A DNA stretch of 38,804 bases from an uncultured Clostridia bacterium (GCA_900016865.1 FIZI01000010.1:1-38804), one strand, 5' to 3'; shown: positions 16,668-27,926, numbered from the stretch's first letter. The notes: generated by a model from the sequence alone, not told the origin. Program-made: numbers and translations.

Positions 16668-17555
16668 ATGACCTCAGTGACAAAAAAGAAGCTAATGACG
16701 ACGTTAAAGGCTTATCTCTTTTTGGCACCCTTTCTCGCTCTGTTTATCCTCATGGTCATATACCCGATAGGGTTGGGTGCGAAGCTCTCTTTGTATGGAC
16801 AGAGAGGCGCAAGAATGTGGTATGTCGGCTTTGACAACTACTTTCGCATATTTCAGGACAAGAAGTTCTGGGAAGCGTTCAAGATCCCCGCATTCCTCTT
16901 GTTTGTTCAAGTGCCACTGATGCTGCTCCTTGCGACTATTGTGTCACTCATGTTTGAGACCCGTAAGCGAAGCGGGTCTGTTTTCCGCTTTATCTACTAC
17001 TTGCCTTACTGTATTCCGGGGATCGTGGCCGGCATCGTATGGTCCTACATCTTTTCCGACTCGATGTCGCCTCTAAAGCCGCTGCTTCAGTTTTTTGGCT
17101 ATCAGGGTGAAAAACTGCTGACGCGGCCCAACGTCCCGCTGATACTTCTGATCATCATCTTGTGGGAGTTCACCGGTTACACAGCATTTGTCATCTATTC
17201 CTCTCTGATCTCCATCCCAAGGGAGTATTCGGAGGCTGCTCAGTTGGATGGCGCCGGGTTTTGGCAGATCGCGTTTAAGATCAAGATCCCCCTGTTGAAG
17301 GACGTGCTAATCACCCTGTTTATTTTCAACGCAATAGGAGCAATCCAGGTGTTCAACGAGCCATGGATGCTTGGAGGCCTAGTAGTGCTGCCCAACAACT
17401 ACACGCCTGCCATGTACATCTATTCTTCGGCTTTTTCACAAGGCCGGTTTACATATGCGGCAGCCATGGGAATGATCTTAGCGTGTGTGACCTTTGTGTT
17501 TTCTCTGTGGGTACTCAGAACTGCGGCTAAACAGCTCCTAGGGAGCAAGTCCTAG
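16668..17555 (+). CDS. ABC sugar permease, MalF/UgpA type
   Basis: Membrane subunit of the second CUT1 importer, about 295 residues. ATG 16668 has AGAGGTG about eight bases upstream; an in-frame ATG at 16629 is possible but has no ribosome binding site. The first helix AYLFLAPFLALFILMVIYPI is typical. WYVGFDNYFRIFQDKKFWEAF is the conserved post-helix-1 segment. The EAA loop is REYSEAAQLDGAGFWQIAFKIKIPLL, leading into a C-terminal helix. The partner permease starts 32 bases downstream. The SBP upstream is the lipoprotein at 15235. Confidence 0.93.
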   Translation: MTSVTKKKLMTTLKAYLFLAPFLALFILMVIYPIGLGAKLSLYGQRGARMWYVGFDNYFRIFQDKKFWEAFKIPAFLLFVQVPLMLLLATIVSLMFETRKRSGSVFRFIYYLPYCIPGIVAGIVWSYIFSDSMSPLKPLLQFFGYQGEKLLTRPNVPLILLIIILWEFTGYTAFVIYSSLISIPREYSEAAQLDGAGFWQIAFKIKIPLLKDVLITLFIFNAIGAIQVFNEPWMLGGLVVLPNNYTPAMYIYSSAFSQGRFTYAAAMGMILACVTFVFSLWVLRTAAKQLLGSKS

Positions 17556-17587
17556 GCCGGGGGTGTGAGCCTAGAGGAGGGGTTGGA

Positions 17588-18409
17588 GTGAGCAAGCGAG
17601 TCATGGTCGGAATAGGTGTAACTGCTATCTTGGTTGCTCTGGCTGTGTATTTCATATTCCCGTTCTACTGGCTCGTAATTGGAATAACTAAGGACGTCGG
17701 ACAGCTATTCCAGAAGTCTCTGCTTCCTGGAGTTCCAAGCCACCTGCGCGAGAACATCCAGAGAGTCTTTGCATACGAGAACGGTGTGTTCTTCAAGTGG
17801 CTAGGAAACTCGTTTCTGTACGCCACAGTGGGATCTGTAACAGGTGTGACAGTCGCGGCTTTGGCCGGGTTTGCCTTCCGCAGATACGACTTTTTCTTGA
17901 AAAAGCCGCTGTTCATATTGATCTTGGGTTTCTCAATGGTTCCGGGATATGCCACCACATTGCCGCTGTTCATGATGTTTAGGGATCTACGTCTCATCGA
18001 TACGCGCTGGGCTGTGCTTTTGCCGGCCTTTGTCAACGTGTTTGGTGTGTATATGATGGTAGCCTATTTCAACCAAATAACCGACGACATGTTCGACGCT
18101 GCTGAAATCGATGGGGCCAACGACTTCGCTATCTTCCTCCGAATAGCTTTTCCGAACATAGTGCCCGGGTTCATTACCTTGGTGCTGTTGTCCTTTGTAG
18201 GTTCTTGGAACAACTTCTTCTTGCCGCTAGTCGTGTTGAACAGCAGAGCAAAGATGCCTCTTATCTTGGGAATTACCACTATTACAGACCCGCAGGGATT
18301 CCCGGTGTACAACTTGACTCTGACTGCAAGCTTTTTCACCATATTGCCGCTGCTCATCATGTTTACCGCTCTCCAGAGATATTTTAGGCCGCAGCTGTAT
18401 GTGCGGTAG
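17588..18409 (+). CDS. ABC sugar permease, MalG/UgpE type
   Basis: Second permease of the importer, 273 residues. It starts at GTG 17588 behind AGAGGAGGGG. Helix 1 is AILVALAVYFIFPFYWLVIGI. The EAA loop DMFDAAEIDGANDFAIFLRIAFPNIVPG is clear. WNNFFLPLVVLNS and the ending LQRYFRPQLYV are typical of MalG-type proteins. The gene is followed by the LacI-family regulator 121 bases later. No ATPase gene accompanies this importer. Confidence 0.93.
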   Translation: MSKRVMVGIGVTAILVALAVYFIFPFYWLVIGITKDVGQLFQKSLLPGVPSHLRENIQRVFAYENGVFFKWLGNSFLYATVGSVTGVTVAALAGFAFRRYDFFLKKPLFILILGFSMVPGYATTLPLFMMFRDLRLIDTRWAVLLPAFVNVFGVYMMVAYFNQITDDMFDAAEIDGANDFAIFLRIAFPNIVPGFITLVLLSFVGSWNNFFLPLVVLNSRAKMPLILGITTITDPQGFPVYNLTLTASFFTILPLLIMFTALQRYFRPQLYVR

Positions 18410-18530
18410 TGCAGTCGCAGCAGCAGGAGTGTTCCTTGGCAGCAGGAAATCTGGCCATTGATGTAAAATCAGGTTATCTATACGCTTAGGTGTGTACTGA
18501 TGGGAGGATTTGTACCACAGGAGGGCACCG

Positions 18531-19529
18531 ATGCCAACCATAAGAGATGTAGCAAAAAGAGCAGGAGTCTCGGTAGCAACAGTCTCAGCAGTGATCAATG
18601 CCGATTCGGGTGTTAATGTCAGCGAAGAGAAGAGGCGGAGCGTTGAGAAAGCTATCGAGGAGCTGAACTACAGACCCAACAGGATCGCTCAGGCACTGTC
18701 CAAGAGGCAAACCAAGACCATAGCGTATGTGGTGCCTACGATCAGCAACGAGTTTTTCTCTCAGATGGCTCACTTTATCGAGGACAGGGCGTTTGAGCGT
18801 GAGTACGGCGTATATCTATGCAATACGCACAGCAATCTCGAACGCGTCGATCTGTATATGGACATATTGATCGAGAACCAAGTGGCCGGTGTAGTGACGA
18901 CGCTGACCTGGGATATCATCGAACAAGGTTTCATCGACGGTATTAGAGCAGAGGGAATTCCCATCGTAGGCCTTGCAGGGGCGAGAGTAGTAGACGGTTT
19001 GGATACAGTTACAATAGACGACGTGATGGTTGGCAGAGTTGCTGTCACGCACCTAATAGACCGCGGCCATCGAAAGATCGGCTTTATCGGTATCAAGGAT
19101 AGCCGGACTACGGGCGAGCGGCTTGCAGGCTATTTGGAGGCATTGCGCGAATCTGGGATAGAGGTCAGTGATGACTACATAGGGCTTGGGACCGGCTTCT
19201 CTCGTGAGGACGGCTATCAGCTGGCTGGCGCTCTATACAGTAGGTGCCCTGAAATGACCGCGGTATTTGTCTACAACGACGTTATGGCTGCAGGGGCGAT
19301 CGACAGATTTCGCGATATGGGAGTGAGGATACCCGACGAGATGGCTGTAGTCGGCTGTGACAACAGTATCTCGGATTACACAAGGCCCAAGCTTACCACC
19401 CTCGACTTCTCAAAAGAAAAAATGGTCGAGGACGCGATGGACTTGCTGTTTAGACGGATTGCCAAGGAGAAGTCCCCCTACAACCAGATCAAGGTTGTGC
19501 CTCAGTTGATAGTCAAGGAGTCTTCGTGA
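18531..19529 (+). CDS. LacI-family transcriptional regulator
   Basis: 332 residues; ATG 18531 is preceded by AGGAGGG at good spacing, so the in-frame TTG at 18510 is not used. The DNA-binding head is at residues 1-57: helix-turn-helix IRDVAKRAGVSVATVSAVIN and hinge helix PNRIAQALS. The rest is a periplasmic-binding-protein-like effector domain (TIAYVVPTISNEFFSQM, VTHLIDRGHRKIGFIG, VFVYNDVMAAGAIDRFRDMGVRIPDEMAVVGCDN). Regulators of this class repress sugar genes until a sugar binds. It sits between a transporter operon and an arabinofuranosidase operon. LacI-type palindromes occur before both (14330, 19591) and at the alpha-xylosidase promoter (35345), making these its likely targets. The effector is unknown; arabinose- or xylose-derived sugars are a guess. 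Confidence 0.95.
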   Translation: MPTIRDVAKRAGVSVATVSAVINADSGVNVSEEKRRSVEKAIEELNYRPNRIAQALSKRQTKTIAYVVPTISNEFFSQMAHFIEDRAFEREYGVYLCNTHSNLERVDLYMDILIENQVAGVVTTLTWDIIEQGFIDGIRAEGIPIVGLAGARVVDGLDTVTIDDVMVGRVAVTHLIDRGHRKIGFIGIKDSRTTGERLAGYLEALRESGIEVSDDYIGLGTGFSREDGYQLAGALYSRCPEMTAVFVYNDVMAAGAIDRFRDMGVRIPDEMAVVGCDNSISDYTRPKLTTLDFSKEKMVEDAMDLLFRRIAKEKSPYNQIKVVPQLIVKESS

Positions 19530-19570
19530 CAAACAGGAAAGGCCGATAAGGGCAAGCGTGGGACTGATAC

Positions 19571-19604
19571 CCGTTGCGTAACAACGGCGGTCTAATCGGT
19601 TAGA
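19571..19604 (+). promoter_or_regulatory. Candidate LacI-family operator O2 and adjacent hairpin
   Basis: TCTAATCGGTTAGA (19591-19604) is an interrupted palindrome, CTAA-N-CG-N-TTAG, matching O1 at 12 of 14 positions. Its left half also reads as a -10-like TCTAAT, but no -35 stands at the right distance. Four bases before it, CCGTTG (19571-19576) pairs with CAACGG (19582-19587) around a 5-base loop; this may be a weak terminator of the lacI-type gene or a second protein site. The arabinofuranosidase starts at 19726. Confidence 0.5.
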
Positions 19605-19692
19605 AAATCGAAGGCTCCGCTAGGGAACAGGCGCTTAGCTCCGGAGACCTGGTTGACCGAAGATGCAGCCAGAGTGACCCGGGGTGATGTAG

Positions 19693-22025
<2,333 letters not shown>

Positions 22026-22061
22026 TGAACGCCAACGACAGAAGGCAAGGAGGCGAGATGC

Positions 22062-22769
22062 GTGTCTGTTACGAGGGAGGCCGCCATCGTCTTTGCACTG
22101 ATGTGTGTGTTTGTGCCTTGTTTGCTGTTGGGAGCTCACGCGGTAGCCCTGGCGCAGAGCATCCCCAAAAAGGAGGCTTGGTACCCGGTTTGGGATATGC
22201 TTGGGGACTTGACTGCTCATGACCCGGCTATTGCGGAGGAGGATGGGGTATGGTGGGTGTTTCACACAGGAGCAGGCCTGCAGGTGAAGCGTTCAGATGA
22301 CGGTCGTATCTGGACTCAGGATCAGCCTATATTCCAGGAACCCCTGCTATGGTGGAAGGACTACGCAGCCAACATGAACTACAACGACGTCTGGGCGCCG
22401 GATATTAGCTGGTATAACGGCAAGTGGTGGCTATACTACTCCGTATCCGTATTTGGCAAGAACACCTCGGCCATTGGCCTTGCCTCAACTACGAGTATAG
22501 CCTCTGGTGAATGGAAAGACGAAGGCGTAGTTGTGCATTCCAACCTGTTGACTCCGTACAACGCGATCGACCCAAATCTGCTTTTTGATGCTGAAGGCAA
22601 GCCGTGGCTGGTATTTGGCTCCTGGTTCAGTGGCATTCAGGTAGTACGTCTCGACGAGAACACTATGAAACCTGCTCTTTGTCTCGGTGGATCATTGCTG
22701 CGTCAATGTGCGGAGCGACTACAAAATAGCGGTCGGCCGCTCCAAGAACGTAGAGGGGCCGTATGTTGA
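22062..22769 (+). pseudogene. GH43 endo-arabinanase, 5' part (frame-disrupted)
   Basis: Secreted arabinanase fragment starting at GTG 22062 behind AAGGAGG, with a signal peptide (core FALMCVFVPCLLLGAHAVA, cleavage near ALAQ). GH43 landmarks: catalytic base Asp54 in LTAHDPAI, WAPDISWYNGKWWLYYSVS, and the second acidic residue Asp170 in YNAIDPNLLFD. Similarity stops at GSWFSGIQVVRLDENTMKP, near 22673. After that the frame reads unrelated residues to its stop at 22769, while the expected continuation appears in another frame. In family members about 30 residues separate these points and include the catalytic acid Glu (E-A-P region); they are absent here. The product would be inactive. Confidence 0.85.
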
Positions 22770-23409
22770 CAAGAACGGCATAGACATGATGGACGGCGGT
22801 GGCACGATCATCGATGCAGGTAATACCAGGCATAACAGAGTTGGCGGCCAGGACGTCTACGAGAACAAGTTGCTGATCCGACACGCCTACGACCGGGCAA
22901 TACGGGGTGCACATGTCCTCCTCATTAGTGACCTGCAGTGGGACGATGAGGGATGGCCTGTTGTGTGTGAGAGTGAGATCAACGGTTACTACCAGATCCA
23001 GAACAAGGCCAACGGTAAGTTCCTGACAACAGCCTATGGCAACACGGCGGTTGGCGCCAAGGCGGTCTTGGAGGCCGACCCCAAGGGAGCCCCGTTTGAC
23101 TGGCAGATCTACAGAAAAGAAGAGGACTACTACAGAATCCAAAGCAGAAGCAATTTCAACTACCTCGAGGTTGCAGCAGGAAGCACAGATATAGGAGCAG
23201 CTATACAGCTGGGCAGTTACGAGAACCGTGATCAGAGGCTGTGGAAACTCGTGCAGCAGGACAACGGGTGCTTCAGCATAGTGAACAAGAACAGCGGGCT
23301 TGTGCTCGAAGCGTCCGATGACCCAGACAGCGGCAGGTGTTCAGTGATTCAGGGAGCAGACAGGGGAGACGACAGCTAGCTTCGGCGGCTAGTTTTTGTC
23401 AAGAGATGA
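22669..23409 (+). pseudogene. GH43 endo-arabinanase, 3' part with ricin-type lectin domain
   Basis: Continuation of the arabinanase in a different frame: LLFVSVDHCC, then YKIAVGRSKNVEGPYVDKNG and MMDGGGTIIDAGNTRHNRVGGQDVY, all typical of arabinanases. A ricin-B/CBM13-like beta-trefoil follows from INGYYQIQNKANGKFL, with QxW-like motifs FDWQI and RLWKL. The frame stops at TAG 23377-23379 just where the third QxW motif should be. Reading through gives LRRLVFVKR to TGA 23407-23409; one C-to-T change would turn Q-L-W-R into stop-L-R-R if tryptophan also became arginine. A second lesion is therefore likely, and the ancestral end is 23409. The longest ATG/GTG-initiated piece begins at GTG 22687. 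Confidence 0.82.
23374..23397 (+). terminator. Possible terminator overlapping the arabinanase stop
   Basis: CTAGC (23376-23380) pairs with GCTAG (23388-23392) around a 7-base loop and is followed by five T. It overlaps the TAG stop and the probable former coding end of the arabinanase, so it may be fortuitous. If real, it would separate the pseudogene from the secreted GH51 gene at 23453. Confidence 0.35.
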
Positions 23410-23452
23410 GAGCTTCGAACCAGGCTGAACGAGCCTTAGGGAGGTGTGAGCC

Positions 23453-25939
23453 GTGAGGATTAGGCCTTTTGTCGGTCTGTCAATGTTCATTGCTGTACTG
23501 GCCTCGCTAAGTCTGGCGCATTGTGCATTTGCCGCAGAGATGGGGGCTCCGACGCATTCTGCTGTGTTGACTGTTGACACAAGCAACCCGGGCATAGAGA
23601 TCAGCCAGATGCTGTACGGAGTCTTTTATGAGGACATCAACTACGCTGCAGACGGCGGGCTTTACGCTGAGCTGGTTAGGAATCGATCGTTTGAGTTTTT
23701 GCGCAGGCTGGAGGGATGGGGCCGGTTGCTCAAGCAGGATAACGGGACTATCGTGATAGAAAACCAAAATCCGCTCAATGAGAACAACAGGTACTACGCG
23801 AAGCTCGTATCCGACGGAAGTGGAAAAGAACTGGGCCTGATCAATTCCGGCTACGGCGGAATCGCCGTGTCCGAAGGCAAATGCTACGATTTCAGCGTCT
23901 ATGCGAGGTGCGAGGACGGTTTTGACGGGCGACTCCTAGTGACTTTGGAAAGCCTTCAAGGCGAGGTTTACGGAAACACCGTGATTTCTGGCATTACTGA
24001 TGAGTGGCAGAAGTACACTGCAGAGATCTTGTCTGCGGAGACAGACAAGGCAGCCCGGCTGGTGGTGAGAGTCGAGGGAGAAGGCTGTGTCTGTTTGGAC
24101 ATGATCTCGCTTTTCCCAAGAGACACCTGGATGGGGCGTGACAACGGGCTCAGGCCAGACCTCGTGGAGATGCTGGTAGATCTCAAACCCGCTTTTCTCC
24201 GGTTCCCAGGCGGGTGCATCGTCGAGGGACATAGCATCATAAACGCATATCGTTGGAAGGACACAATCGGCGATGTTGCAGAGAGAAAGGTGAACAGCAA
24301 TCTGTGGGGGTACTACCAGTCGTACGGACTAGGATTTTATGAGTACTTCCTCCTGTGCGAGGATCTTGGAGCAGAGCCTGTGCCAATCGTGAATGCCGGC
24401 ATATCTTGTCAAGTCAGGGGCGCGGAGTATGTGCCAATGCACCAGTTGGACGAATGGGTCCAAGACGCGCTCGACCTGATAGAGTTCGCGAACGGCCCTG
24501 TCGACAGCACTTGGGGAGCTGTGCGTGCAGCTCTGGGGCACCCGGAACCGTTCAACCTCAAGTACCTAGGGATAGGCAATGAAAACTGGGGCCCGGAATA
24601 CCACAAGAGGTATGAAGTGTTTCACAGAGCTATCAAAGACAAGTACCCGGACATCAAGTTGATAGCAGGCCCCGGCGTATCATATGAAGGCTCGAGCTAT
24701 GAGGCTGACAAAGCGTGGGCCGAAGCCACAGGAGTTGACATCTTTGACGAGCACATGTACTGCCCTCCACAGTGGTTTTTCAACAACGCAGACCGATATG
24801 ATGACTATGCACGGGGAGATATGAAGATTTTTGTAGGCGAGTACGCTGCTCACGGCCCAGGCAGGCGAAACAACCTCGAGGCAGCGCTGGCAGAGGCCGC
24901 CTTCATGACAGGCCTCGAGAGGAACTCCGACATAGTGCACATGGCCGCGTACGCACCGCTGTTCAACAAGGTCGGCTCCAGTCAGTGGGTGCCTGACTTG
25001 ATCTGGTTTGACAACACCAGGGTATACGGCACGCCGAGCTACTACGTTCAAAAGATGTTCAGCACAAACCTGGGCGATCGGATACTGCCTCATGAGTATG
25101 AGACAGATGAGGCTGTGCCAGAACAGGAGCCGATCTCGGGAAGAGTTGGACTTGGGGCCTGGCGAACCAGGGTTGAGTATGATTTCATACGAGTGACTGC
25201 TGGCGACAGTGTGCTCCTATACGATGATTTCGACGATGAGCTTGTCGGCTGGGAGAGCAGGCGCGGGCTGTGGGAGCTTTCGAACGGGATGCTCAAGCAG
25301 ACGGTCATAGACGACGATTGCACTATTTTGGCAGGCAGCCGCGATTGGAGCAACTATACGATTGAGGTCCGTGCACGAAAGATCTCCGGGGCAGAGGGCA
25401 TGTTGATCCCTTTTGGAGTCAAGGACAGCAACAACTACTACTGGTGGAACCTCGGCGGCTGGGGTAATACGCAGACAGCCATTGAAAAGGCAGTTGCAGG
25501 CCAGAAGACGATCATTGGCGGCGGAACAACCCTGCGCATTGAGGCCGGTATCTGGTATGACATAAGAATAGAGGTATCCGGCAGGACAATCCGCTGCTAC
25601 TTGAACGGCGAACTGATCCACGATGTAGTGGACGAGGACGACACCACTCAACTGTACCTAGTGTGCAGCTATGACGAAGGTGACAATGACGTGATAATCA
25701 AGGCAGTCAATAGGTCGAGTGTGTCACGCACAGTCGAGGTCAGGCTGGCCGGCAGCTTCAAGCCTTCGGGCAAAGGCACTGCAGAAGTGCTGACGTCCGA
25801 TGATCTTGACGACGAGAACTCCTTTGTCAGGCCGTTTAACATAGCTCCGGTAGTAACGGAATTAACAGAGCTTTGCAGTAAGTTCGAGTATACGTTTAAA
25901 CCGTACTCTGTCACTGTCTTGAGAATAAAGGGGACTTGA
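23453..25939 (+). CDS. Secreted multidomain GH51 alpha-L-arabinofuranosidase
   Basis: 828 residues, GTG start behind GGGAGGTG. The signal peptide is MRIRPFVGLSMFIAVLASLSLAHCAFA. A CBM4/9-like carbohydrate-binding sandwich covers about 95-220 (YDFSVYARCEDGFDGRLLV, EWQKYTAEI). The GH51 barrel follows with FLRFPGGCIVEG, acid/base Glu377 in GIGNENWGPEY and nucleophile Glu463 in FVGEYAAHGPG. The C-terminal arabinofuranosidase sandwich is interrupted at about 565-740 by a LamG/3-keto-disaccharide-hydrolase-like jelly roll (LLYDDFDDELVGWESRRGLWELS to FGVKDSNNYYWWNLGGWGN). This enzyme acts outside the cell, unlike the GH51 at 19726, and probably trims arabinan or arabinoxylan side chains. Confidence 0.94.
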   Translation: MRIRPFVGLSMFIAVLASLSLAHCAFAAEMGAPTHSAVLTVDTSNPGIEISQMLYGVFYEDINYAADGGLYAELVRNRSFEFLRRLEGWGRLLKQDNGTIVIENQNPLNENNRYYAKLVSDGSGKELGLINSGYGGIAVSEGKCYDFSVYARCEDGFDGRLLVTLESLQGEVYGNTVISGITDEWQKYTAEILSAETDKAARLVVRVEGEGCVCLDMISLFPRDTWMGRDNGLRPDLVEMLVDLKPAFLRFPGGCIVEGHSIINAYRWKDTIGDVAERKVNSNLWGYYQSYGLGFYEYFLLCEDLGAEPVPIVNAGISCQVRGAEYVPMHQLDEWVQDALDLIEFANGPVDSTWGAVRAALGHPEPFNLKYLGIGNENWGPEYHKRYEVFHRAIKDKYPDIKLIAGPGVSYEGSSYEADKAWAEATGVDIFDEHMYCPPQWFFNNADRYDDYARGDMKIFVGEYAAHGPGRRNNLEAALAEAAFMTGLERNSDIVHMAAYAPLFNKVGSSQWVPDLIWFDNTRVYGTPSYYVQKMFSTNLGDRILPHEYETDEAVPEQEPISGRVGLGAWRTRVEYDFIRVTAGDSVLLYDDFDDELVGWESRRGLWELSNGMLKQTVIDDDCTILAGSRDWSNYTIEVRARKISGAEGMLIPFGVKDSNNYYWWNLGGWGNTQTAIEKAVAGQKTIIGGGTTLRIEAGIWYDIRIEVSGRTIRCYLNGELIHDVVDEDDTTQLYLVCSYDEGDNDVIIKAVNRSSVSRTVEVRLAGSFKPSGKGTAEVLTSDDLDDENSFVRPFNIAPVVTELTELCSKFEYTFKPYSVTVLRIKGT

Positions 25940-25976
25940 TCTTTACGCCGACTTCCATGGTTAAAGAGGCCACGTG

Positions 25977-26017
25977 CAGGCAGGTGGTTAAGCCCGCCAA
26001 CAGACTAGGCCTGCCTG
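25977..26017 (+). other. Stem-loop downstream of secreted GH51
   Basis: CAGGCAGG (25977-25984) pairs with CCTGCCTG (26010-26017) across a 25-base loop. It lies just before the stronger terminator hairpin at 26040 in the short space between two convergent genes. Confidence 0.4.
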
Positions 26018-26039
26018 AGCAGAGGAGCGGTGAGCCTTT

Positions 26040-26066
26040 GGGGTAGGCGCTTTGTGTGCCTACCCC
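26040..26066. terminator. Terminator between convergent operons
   Basis: GGGGTAGGC (26040-26048) pairs perfectly with GCCTACCCC (26058-26066) around a 9-base loop, followed on the + strand by TTTA. It overlaps the last codons of the minus-strand permease at 26060 and can act on both strands. Placement between convergent operons supports a terminator role. Confidence 0.7.
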
Positions 26067-26941
26067 TTTAGGCCTGTAGTTGCAATGCCTTGTATGAAGT
26101 ACTTCTGGAAAGCCGCGTATACCAAGATCACAGGAATGAGCGCACAGACTGACGCAGCCATTATTAGCCCGTATTCGACTCCGTACTGAGTGTAGAATTT
26201 CCTAATCCCGAGCTGAATCGTCTTGTTTTTGTCCGATGTCAAATAGATCAAGGGCCCGAGGAAGTCGTTCCAGACGAACTTGAACTGAAAGATCGCAAGT
26301 GTTGACAAAGCGGGCTTGGCTAGAGGGAGTATAATGCGCGAGTAAATCCCAAACTCGCTAAGCCCGTCTATGCGGGCACACTCGCACAACTCGTCTGGGA
26401 TGGTCATGAAAAACTGCCTCAAAAGGAACACGCCAAACGGCGAGAAGGACTGCAAGACGACCAATGCCCACAGAGAATCGCTCAGGCCCAGATTTTTCAT
26501 AAGGATGAACTGGGGGATCATGATCACCTGAAATGGGACCGCCATGGTCATGATGTAGACGAGAAACATAGTATTGCGTTCGGGAAACGGGATCTTGGCA
26601 AACGCGTAAGCGGCCAGGCTGCTAGTCACCAGCGAATTGAACGTGACCACAAGAGTCAGCCATATCGTGTTTTTGTAGTAGGTGAGGAAGTCGATCTTCT
26701 GCCAGATCTCTACGTAGTTTTTCCACCGGATGTTTTTTGGAATCCAGTCAATGGGATACGAGAAAACCTCGTAGCCGGGTTTGAGCGATGACGAAAGCAT
26801 CCACAAAAACGGCATGATGAAGGCCGCAGCGCCCAAGACTAGCAGCGCGTACACCAGAGCCCTCTTGATGAGGTCTTTGATCCTAATGGCCTTGGGTTCC
26901 GAGGGCAGCGCTCCACGGACCGTCATGTTATGGGTACTCAT
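26060..26941 (-). CDS. ABC sugar permease, MalG/UgpE type
   Basis: Last gene of the minus-strand operon, about 293 residues. The ATG at 26939-26941 (MSTHNM) is preferred because AGGAGTGG precedes it; an upstream in-frame start at 27001 would overlap the previous gene. Helix 1 is YALLVLGAAAFIMPFLWMLSSS, followed by FSYPIDWIPKNIRWKNYVEIW. The EAA loop reads DELCECARIDGLSEFGIYSRIILPLAKP, with cysteine in the second alanine position, and WNDFLGPLIYL with the QGIATTGLKG end is typical. Partner of the permease at 26977 and SBP at 27989. Confidence 0.94.
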   Translation of the reverse strand: MSTHNMTVRGALPSEPKAIRIKDLIKRALVYALLVLGAAAFIMPFLWMLSSSLKPGYEVFSYPIDWIPKNIRWKNYVEIWQKIDFLTYYKNTIWLTLVVTFNSLVTSSLAAYAFAKIPFPERNTMFLVYIMTMAVPFQVIMIPQFILMKNLGLSDSLWALVVLQSFSPFGVFLLRQFFMTIPDELCECARIDGLSEFGIYSRIILPLAKPALSTLAIFQFKFVWNDFLGPLIYLTSDKNKTIQLGIRKFYTQYGVEYGLIMAASVCALIPVILVYAAFQKYFIQGIATTGLKG

Positions 26942-26976
26942 AGCAACCACTCCTAAGCCTGAAGTCTTGAGGCGCT

Positions 26977-27894
26977 TTACATCATGGTGTAATGAACCCA
27001 CTTTTTCTCCATTCGAAACTGGACGATTGTCACAATGAGGACCAGGGCAAACAACACTGTAGCTATGGCAGAGGCATACCCAAACCTGAAGAGCAGGAAC
27101 GCCTGGTAGTAGATGTAGTAGACGAGCACGTTGGTCGCCCTACCAGGCCCGCCGTCTGTCATGATCACGATTTGGTCAAACACCTTGAATGAGTTGATCA
27201 CCAAGAGAATGCTGACGAGGAAGGTCGTTGGGCTGAGCATGGGTAGTGTGATGTAACGGAACTTCTGCCATGAATTCGCGCCGTCGATTGTCGCCGCCTC
27301 GTACAGCTGCTCGGGTATTCCCTGTAGGCCGGCAAGAAATATGACTGTGTAGTAGCCAACCTGCTTCCAGACGCTCATAAGTATGACTGCGGGCATCGCC
27401 CACTTGACTGAGGCGGTCCATCCCGGAGGGTTGTCAATCCCAATGGAGCGCAAGAAGCTATTGATTGGCCCCATAGTTGGGTGATAGAGCATGTTCCATA
27501 CTACAGCGACTGCTATGATCGAGGATATCTCGGGGAAGAAGTATATGGTCCTGAAAAACTTGATCCCTCTAACCCTCTGGTTGAGCAGGGCTGCAAGGAA
27601 CAGCGCGAATACGATTGTCAAAGGCACTGAGACCGCAGAGTAGTATATGGTGTTCTTGAGTGAGATCTTGAATCCACTGTCCCTAGCTAGCCGCATGAAG
27701 TTCCTCAGGCCGACAAACTTCGCAGGATTTGCGAAGTCCCAGTCCAAGAACGACAGTCCAAAGGCTGCAACTATCGGGATCAGGGTGAGAGTCACAAACC
27801 CCAGTATGTTTGGGAGCAGAAACGCATAGGCAGTGAGGCGTCTTGCCTGCCGCAGGCTCCTCGACTTTCTCTTGGCGATATTTGCTGTACTCAT
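26977..27894 (-). CDS. ABC sugar permease, MalF/UgpA type
   Basis: 305 residues; ATG start with an AAGGCGG site. Helix 1 is AYAFLLPNILGFVTLTLIPIVAAFGLSF, and KFVGLRNFMRLARD is the conserved segment after it. The EAA loop is EQLYEAATIDGANSWQKFRYITLPMLSPT. The C-terminal TDGGPGRATNVLVYYIYYQAF is a hallmark of UgpA/MsmF-type permeases. A perfect 11-bp hairpin lies between this gene and the upstream SBP gene. Membrane subunit of the third CUT1 importer of the window. Confidence 0.95.
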   Translation of the reverse strand: MSTANIAKRKSRSLRQARRLTAYAFLLPNILGFVTLTLIPIVAAFGLSFLDWDFANPAKFVGLRNFMRLARDSGFKISLKNTIYYSAVSVPLTIVFALFLAALLNQRVRGIKFFRTIYFFPEISSIIAVAVVWNMLYHPTMGPINSFLRSIGIDNPPGWTASVKWAMPAVILMSVWKQVGYYTVIFLAGLQGIPEQLYEAATIDGANSWQKFRYITLPMLSPTTFLVSILLVINSFKVFDQIVIMTDGGPGRATNVLVYYIYYQAFLLFRFGYASAIATVLFALVLIVTIVQFRMEKKWVHYTMM

Positions 27895-27926
27895 GCTGAC
27901 GCCGCCTTTCCTGTTTCATGAGGGGA

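Noticed and set aside
18436-18484. Promoter for the LacI-family gene (TTGATG ... TATACG)
   Set aside because: The spacer is only 15 bases and both hexamers are poor; the gene may be read from the transporter operon.
22062-23409. Programmed frameshift or stop-codon recoding in the GH43 gene
   Set aside because: There is no slippery heptamer at the break, a protein segment including a catalytic residue is missing, and TAG is used as a normal stop by other genes here.
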